Positions 57,281 through 64,000 of a DNA stretch of 64,000 bases are shown piece by piece. Made by a program: the position numbers and the translations under genes. The stretch's first letter is position 1. Every line of letters starts with the position of its first letter. The stretch comes from Dromaius novaehollandiae (lineage: Eukaryota; Chordata; Aves; Casuariiformes; Dromaiidae): the NCBI RefSeq assembly GCF_036370855.1, contig NC_088102.1, positions 72,363,601 through 72,427,600 of the forward strand, written 5' to 3'. The notes under the pieces are model-generated. The model made no database searches. It was not told the DNA's origin and saw nothing but the letters and a program-made list of their open reading frames with translations.

Positions 57281-58884
57281 CAGGCACAGTCCACATGGAC
57301 GCACGAGCCACCTGGGCCCTGCATGGCCAATGCCTCTTGCTCAGACAGCAAGCAGGCCCTGCGGTGTCCTAGTGGGATGCAAGTACGGAGTTGCACTCTC
57401 TGGACTTGTGCACCCCTGAGGTAAAGAGAAACCTGAAACGAGAGCTCAAGGCCCCTGTGACCTTCTGCCCAAACAAGAGCTGGCACAGAGCCTGGCTTGG
57501 GTCAGAGTGGTTTGTGTGGGCCCTGTGGGACTCCTCCCATGTGCTTAACCCTGGCTCCCGTTCCCTGATTCAGAGCTGGAAAGCACTGAACCACAGATGT
57601 GGTTCACCTGAGCAGACACTGAGACAGGACAACCAAAGTCTCCCCCTGTCACCTGCACTGCCCTGGGTGCACCATGGCTGCTTGGAGGCCAGTGTGGCAA
57701 ACCCCGTGAGCTGTGAGGCTTTGGATACCTTCTGCCTCTTTTCCCCAGAAGCACCAGGGCAGTGAAAGCCATGGGCAGGGAGTGGGCATGGCAGCAAGGC
57801 TGTGGCCGTGCAGGCCCCCTGAGGTCAGATGCTGTGGGGCCGGGACAGTGTGTTGCCATCGAGGTGGACCATGCCGTGTGGTCTCAGGTGGCAGTGAATA
57901 CCTAGGGTCATTTTAGCAGTTCCTCTCCTTTTCCAGCTTGATTGAAAGATTGAACACATTGGGATTAAAGGAAGAAACGCAGCAGCAGTTGGCTGCACTC
58001 GAGGGAAGAAGGGAATTTTGCTGCTGTCATACCGGTGGGGGAGGACGGTGTCGTTATGGATGGGGGTGCTTTGAATCTCCACGCTCAGGCACACTAGATG
58101 CCTGTTGTGCTGCAGCTGGGAAAAATGTCCCCACGTGGCAGCGGGGCTGTCTGGGCAGGGAAGGATTCCCACCAGCTGTGAAGTGACTGTGAGCAGGTGC
58201 TGGCCACCTTCATTCCTGCCCTGGCAGAGGGCTCCCGGATGTCGGATGGAGGGTGCATTCCGAGGCGGAGCGAGGTGCTGGGAACTGCCCTGCCCTTGGG
58301 TGAGGGCTGCTGCCACAACTTAGAGGAGGCCCGAGAGACCTGCAAGGCATTGCTGGGCTGAACTGCTTTGCTGGTACAGCCAGCCACGAGCACAGGTCCC
58401 CTTGACCCCCCCAGTCCACCTAGCTACCTACTGCAGATGCTGAAGCAGCCACCCTTCCAGGCGTTGTGTGGGAGGGAAACAAGGGGGCAGGGCTGGGGCC
58501 GTGCCTGATTCACTGGACCTAAAAAGGGCACAGACTGGAAGTGGCATCCTCCCATGTTCCCACTGCAGTCGGTGGGGAGAAACAGGCCATACAGGGGGGG
58601 AATGCAGGTGCAGGCTGGACTGAACCATCCCAGGCACTGTCTCCCTCTGCCCTCCCAGTTCTGCACCAGCACCTGCACTAGCAGGGAGCAGGGCCTGGCA
58701 GCTCGGAAGTGGCAGTGCAACCTCAGGCCAATGCCGCACAGGGTAAAGAAGCTCTTTGTGTCAGGAAGGCCTTGAAGTGGCCAGAGCTTTCCAGATCCTT
58801 TTGCCTTGGACTGAGGATGAAGTGCATCTGCACAGGGCTGACAGCATGGCACGACTGAAGCTGCCCTGCGCTCCGCCTTGTGTT
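57281..58884. other. Spacer block B of unit 5 (mosaic)
   Basis: The left part matches unit 1 (2881 to about 4060) almost base for base. From about 58430-58560 it matches unit 2 (18540 on). No gene recognised. Confidence 0.55.
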
Positions 58885-59465
58885 CAAGGAAGCACAGAAG
58901 CACGCAACAGCAGAGGTTGGAAGGGACCTCTGGAGATCATTGTGGTCAATGCCCCTGCCCACGAGGGTCATCTAAAGCCCATCGCCCAGGACCCTATCCA
59001 GATGCCTCTGCAATGTCTCCTAGGATGGAGACCCCACAATCTCCCCAGGAAACCTGTTCCCGGGCTCTGTCACACTCACAGGAAAGTTTTTCCCTCTGGG
59101 CAGACGGAACTTCCTGGGTTTCAGGTTGTGCCCGTTGCCTCTCGTCCTATTGCTAGGCACCACTGAAAAGCTCTTGACACCCTCCCTTCAGATATTTATG
59201 CCCACTGAAAAAGATTCCCCCACAGGCTTCCCTTCTCCACCATGAACAGGCCCAGTTCTCTCAGCCTTTCCGCGTGTGACAGATGCTCCCATCTCTTAAG
59301 CATCGTAGGAGCCAAATGGGCCTTGACATTCCGAGCCCCATCCTTGCCTGCTTGGACAACATCCCTCCATTCCTCCCACATTTCCTGAGGCTGGCTCCAC
59401 ACCAGCCCTTCCTCAACCTTTCGCACTTCTCCTTAACCATGGTGTCAAACAGGTGTCACACAGCA
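58885..59465 (-). mobile_element. CR1 LINE 3' fragment, unit 5 copy b (antisense)
   Basis: This is the counterpart of 19000-19580, sharing unit 2 variants such as TTTTTCCCTCTGGGC. Confidence 0.8.
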
Positions 59466-59554
59466 TTGGTGTGCTGTTAGAGTAGCCCTACTGATGAGGA
59501 GCTCCTAAGAAATCGAGCTCCCTTTCAAGCTGACTGTGCTTCCTCTTCGTTTAG

Positions 59555-59610
59555 ATTACAAACAAAAATACAAAGCGCACATGACAAGACAGTTCCTGCA
59601 GGCAGTTATG
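59555..59610 (+). pseudogene. FISNA-like NLR fragment, unit 5
   Basis: It reads YKQKYKAHMTRQFLQ, identical in type to unit 2. Confidence 0.4.
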
Positions 59611-60850
59611 ATTCTAATGCACTGCTGGACCCTCCTCTCCTGCCTGAGCACTTTCCCTAAGCACAGCAGCCTGGGAGACCTTGTTGGCAAAGCTCCTCCT
59701 CCCTTCGTCCTCCTCTATGTGCCCTTTTTCACTGGAGTTCGGGCCAGCTTATCCAGGCCATCCTCCTGAGACATCAGCTCATCTCCTGAGCCTCACGACA
59801 GACCACTCTTGTGCTCGGCGGAGGCTCTCCTTCATTCCCTGCTGGCTGTGCTGCACTTAGGCAGATGCTGGGGAGGCAAAGCCCTACCAGTGACAACACC
59901 CATGCAGAGCGATATTCACCTGGGGGATGTCCCCACTCCTACCCAAAATGTCCCAAATGACCAGCAGGCTCAAGGGAACCAACACCGGTCTCCCATATCC
60001 CTCAGATTTGTCCAAGAGCCTCTCAGTTGCTCTGGATTTGCTCCAGGTCTCTGTGGCACTGGCACTGCAAAGAGATACTGATACACAGAAGCCTAGCGTT
60101 ATCGTACTCTGAAATGCAGCTGGCTGAGCAGAAACAGAAGCAGGTGGTGAGATGCTGGCTGTTCAGCAGGCCCAGCAGATGCCTGTGCTCTGACACAGAG
60201 CAGCACTCGGGCTGCTGCAGCTGCTTCCCCTTGGGGGCTGGTGTGCAGTGGGGGAACCAACTCCTTCCTGCCTCGGCACTGCATGGGGCAAGCGTGGCTG
60301 CCATGGGGACTGTGGGGCTGAGGGGCACAGGCCTGCAGGCAACTGGGCAGCACCTCCATCCACCCACAGGCTGCTGTGAGGAGCCCAGGCCCTCCTGCCA
60401 ATGTGCCATGGAGCCTGGGGCTGGGCTTGACTTGGTGCCACGCTGGAGCTTTCTAGCCCAGAGCCAGCCCCAGTGCCTGGCCCATGTGGAGGGCTGCAGT
60501 GCGGAGGGACCTGGTGCCAGAGGTCGGCCCCACAGCAGCAAGGAGGCTGCAGCAGATGCTGCCCCCTGCACAGGACAGTCCCTGTCAAGGAAGGGCTCTT
60601 GCCACACTCCCTGGCACAGTGTGACACACCCAGACCCATGCGGGATCAGGCATAGGGAGGGTCCGCACACCCTGCACCCGCTGCAGCACCCAGGTGGGGA
60701 GTCCTGCTCAGATCATCATCAGGCTCCCCACGGGGACAGCCAGGCAGGCACCCACCCACTGGTGGGGTGCGCGTGATGGCAGAAGTGGAGCCGAGAAACA
60801 TATATGGGCATGCACGGGGATGGAGAAGGTTATTGGAGGCTGGGGCTCCG
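59611..60850. other. Spacer block C of unit 5
   Basis: This is the upstream flank of gene 5. No gene recognised. Confidence 0.5.
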
Positions 60851-60859
60851 TCAGATGGG

Positions 60860-60948
60860 AGATAACCCTCCTGATAACATCTCAAAAGGTGCCTAAAGCC
60901 GTTGATTGGCTCCCCTGGCAGCAAGGCCTGCGCTTCTGCCTATATATT
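60860..60948 (+). promoter_or_regulatory. Promoter of WC1-like gene 5
   Basis: AGATAA is at 60860-60865, TGATAA at 60872-60877, ATTGG at 60905-60909 and TATATATT at 60941-60948. Confidence 0.65.
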
Positions 60949-61031
60949 GCCCTCCCCACAGCGGGGGCCTCTGGTGGCCTGGGAGGCAAGCAGGAGCTGG
61001 GGACTGCAGCATTGGACAGGAGGTGTTTGGG

Positions 61032-64000
61032 ATGGCCACCATCAGCCAGCTCCTTGCCAGTGCACTGGGACTGCTGCTGTGCGTGCAGCTCTGCAGGGGT
61101 GAGTGCCTGCGGGCTCCCCGGGGCTGGAGCTGCCTGCCCTCATGCCGAGGGTGGGAGGCAGCCCTGGGGTTGGGGAGGCCACCGTGGGGCTGGGGTGGCC
61201 ACCATGGGTCTGTGCGTGACCTTCTGGGTGGGCTTCTCAGAGGCACCAGTGGAGGCACACCACCTGGGCAGCCCCCAGGGGCCCACGGTGCCTGCACTGT
61301 GCTGGGGACAGGGTTTTTGCAGTGGGGCCGAACACTGAGCACATGTGGCAGGACATGTCCTCTGCTGTGTTCACCTTGCATCGGGTGCTGGACATTCAGG
61401 GGCTGGATATGGCCCTACCTTTCTTCACACCTGGTGTCCTGCAGTGCACCCAAGGCTTTTCCACCCACACAGCCATATGCCAGGGTCCAAAAGCCAGGCC
61501 CGCAGTGGGGAGTGGAGGCCATCAGGGCAGGGAACAGCTGTGGGACAGAGCTCCCTGGCCAGCCTGGCAGGGCATGCTACACCAGACAACACTGACACCA
61601 TGCTGGGACTCCATGTCCTCCTTTATGGTCCCACATGGGCACCCACAGGCACCGGGGAGCTGCGACTGGTTAACGGAGGCAGCCGCTGCGCCGGCCGGGT
61701 GGAGGTGAAGCACGAGGGCCAGTGGGGCACCGTGTGCAGCTATGACTTCCTCTGGGATGTCCGTGGGGCCTCCGTGGTCTGCAGGCAGCTGGGATGTGGC
61801 ACCGTGGCAAGGACTTCCCCATACATGCCGTTCGGGGCAGGTGCTGGCCGGATTTGGCTGCAACCTTTTCTATGTCGTGGCACTGAGACAGCACTCCACC
61901 ACTGTCCCCACTACGGCTGGGGCCAGCACTACTGTGGCCATGACACAGATGTTGGGGTGACGTGCTCAGGTGAGGGATCAGGATACTCTGCCGGGGAGCA
62001 GACCCTTGGCTGCGTGCAGTTGGGAGATGGCATGGCTATGCCCAGGGCCTCCCCACTGGGGCCTGCCCAGGCACAGATGGGGTACAAGAGTAGAGCTGGA
62101 GTGCAGCACCCTCATGCCCTGAGGGCACCTCTAATACAGATGCTGTGGAGCTCAGGCTGGTGAATGGAGGTGGTCCCTGTGCAGGCAGAGTGGAGGTGAA
62201 GCTGCGGGGCCAGTGGGGAACGGTGGCAGATGACGTATGGGACATGGAGGATGCCGAGGTGGTGTGTCAGCAGCTGGGCTGTGGCTCAGCCAAAAACGCC
62301 CATGACTCGACCCACTTTGGGAGAGCGTCTGGACCTATTCAACTGGCTCTTGTGGACTGTCGCGGGGATGAGTCTGCACTCTGGGAATGCACTGTCCCGG
62401 GATGGGGGCCATACCCTGGCCGCCATGACTGGGATGTTGGTGTGGTCTGCCAAGGTAAGAGCCATGGGGTCCCTCCAGGCTGCCTCGCACTCAGGCCCCG
62501 CTATGCCAGCACCAGGATTATGGGGGCAACCCACCTGCAAGCCCCCAGCGTGTTCCACAGACCCCCAAGAGACCCCAGACTCTCTCCTCCGGCAGGGTTT
62601 GTGCGGCTGGTCGGCGGGGACAGCGCCTGCTCGGGCCGTGTGGAGGTCAGGCAGGGCCGAGGCTGGGCCACCCTCTGCAAGGCCCACGTGGACCTCAACA
62701 CCGCCCACGTCATCTGCAAGGAGCTGGGTTGCGGAGCAGCTCTGGCCATCACTGGGGCGGCACGCTTTGGGGCAGGAGCTGGGCCCATCTGGGACGGGGG
62801 CTTTGAGTGTGCAGGCAACGAATCCCTCCTGTCTGCCTGCGCCCGCAGGCTGCCCCATGGCCAGGGCTGCACCCACACCAGTGACGCTGCCATCATCTGC
62901 TCCCGTAAGAGAGCAGGGCTCGAGGTAGAAGCTGCAGCGGGAGGCAGGGGAGACGGGCAGCAGGGACAGGAGTGCCCAGGGCAGGGACGGGGCAGGGAGG
63001 CTGCGGGCTGGCTTGTGGCAGCCCCCAGGGGTGCGGGAAGGCAGCGGGGTGTGGGAGGCAGAGGGCTGCCATGCCTGCATGCCCCCACCATTGCAGAGCA
63101 CGGGACATGAGGCCTTCATCTCCAGCGTCTTTTCTCCCTCCCAGCCTACACGGGCTTCAGGCTGGTGAACGGCAGCACAGAGTGCACAGGGCGGGTGGAG
63201 CTGGAGGCACGCGGCACCTGGGGCTCCCTCTGCGACGCCGGCTGGGACATGCCCGACGCCCAGGTGCTCTGCCACAACCTCGGCTGCGGCTTTGCTGCCT
63301 CTGTGCCCCGTGGAGGGTATTTTGGGACAGGGAGCAGCCCGCTGTGGCAGGACACTTTTCACTGCAGCGGGACTGAGTCCCACCTGGGAGAGTGCCCTGC
63401 CACGGTGCTGGGGACCCCCGCCTGCTCGCCGGACCACGCTGCCGCAGTCAATTGCTCAGGTGCGTGTGGGGCAGGTGGTGCCAGCCACAAGGGCTTCCTG
63501 GGGGGAGGGGACCCAGCACCCCAAAAAGGAAGGGTACCCCACTCCCCCTACTGCCACCAGGAGCTGTGGGGCACAGGGCCCATGTGGGGAAGCAGCGCCA
63601 TGTCAGGGCAGGAGGAGGGCTGAGCCCAGGCATAGGGCAGCAGGCACATGGGCAGGAGGAGGGCAGTGGGGCCATGCTGTCCCCCAGCATCCTGTGGGAC
63701 TCCTTGGCACCCCACGGTCCCCAAAGAGCCTCAGGACATCTGCCCTCTGTGCGGGGACAGGTGGCACGGAACCCCTGCGGCTAGTGGATGGGGAGAGCCG
63801 CTGTGACGGGCGCCTGGAGGTGGCCCTGGGTGGGGCCTGGGGCCGAGTCCTGGCACAGCAGTGGGATGCCAGCAGTGCCAGCGTGGTGTGCCGGCAGCTC
63901 CGGTGCGGCACGGTGCAGAAGGCCTATGCTGCCCCAGTGCTGGGGCCAGGCTCGAGCCCCCTGGGGCTGAGCGGGCTCCGGTGTGTGGGCACGGAGGCTC
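61032..64000 (+). CDS. WC1-like: WC1-like scavenger receptor gene 5, 5' part, runs off the window
   Basis: Exons: 61032-61098, 61649-61969, 62140-62454, 62596-62904, 63145-63459 and 63761 to beyond 64000. They encode the signal peptide, SRCR1 to SRCR4 and most of SRCR5. All are open, in phase 1, with GT-AG introns. The leader, intron 1 and early exons follow gene 2 (shared leader context GGACTGCAGCATTGG). SRCR2 and SRCR5 again lack the second cysteine. Intron 5 mixes gene 2-like (AAAAAGGAAGGGTACC) and gene 3-like (AGGCATAGGGCAGCAG) stretches, so this gene is also a mosaic. The transmembrane and tail exons lie outside the window, so intactness cannot be judged. Confidence 0.85.

Noticed and set aside
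1-64000. CRISPR arrays, tRNA or rRNA genes, bacterial operons
   Set aside because: The only repeats are the multi-kilobase tandem units, CR1 pieces and one LTR; no short spaced repeats, cloverleaf or rRNA signatures were seen.

Overview
The window looks like avian genomic DNA from a GC-rich region. It carries CR1 LINE copies of the type abundant in birds, compact intron-exon genes and a solo retroviral LTR. Crocodilians and turtles also carry CR1, so bird is an inference (about 0.8). There are no bacterial-type genes, tRNAs, rRNAs or CRISPR arrays.

The core is a head-to-tail array, all on the + strand, of WC1-like (CD163L1-related) scavenger-receptor genes: the 3' end of gene 0 (1-238), genes 1 to 4 (6685-12698, 21146-28347, 35160-41207, 48848-54837) and the 5' part of gene 5 (61032-end). 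Start codons are spaced 14.5, 14.0, 13.7 and 12.2 kb apart. Each full gene has 13 exons, and every internal intron is in phase 1: a signal peptide, seven SRCR domains (one exon each), a transmembrane exon and four cytoplasmic exons. Predicted proteins are about 972-975 residues. The tail carries YEEL, YDDA and a C-terminal GYDDV, which match what I recall of cattle WC1. It also has a second tyrosine (YQEV) that turns the YEEL region into a near-ITAM, YxxL-x7-YxxV. All exon boundaries are read by eye from splice consensus, phase and domain limits; no transcript evidence was available.

Each unit has the same layout: a promoter with two GATA sites, an inverted CCAAT box and TATATATT; the receptor gene; an AATAAA signal; an antisense CR1; a fragment of an NLRP-type NACHT exon on the + strand; a second antisense CR1 3' piece; a short FISNA-like piece; and then the next promoter. 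The NLR pieces are decayed and travel with the receptor units.

The array is a recombination mosaic. Gene 4 resembles gene 3 in its 5' half and gene 1 in its 3' half. Spacer 5 starts like spacer 1 and ends like spacer 2. Gene 2 has a frameshifted tail exon, a duplicated pair of tail exons and a stray SRCR exon fragment in intron 10. A truncated receptor fragment (43656-44850) lies between two CR1 segments. A solo LTR (13979-15123, 5-bp target duplication CAGCC) interrupts the CR1 of unit 2 only.

Taken together the locus looks like a young, rapidly turning-over family of lymphoid or myeloid pattern-recognition co-receptors, with genes of near-identical architecture that differ in cysteine content, tail signalling motifs and splice sites.
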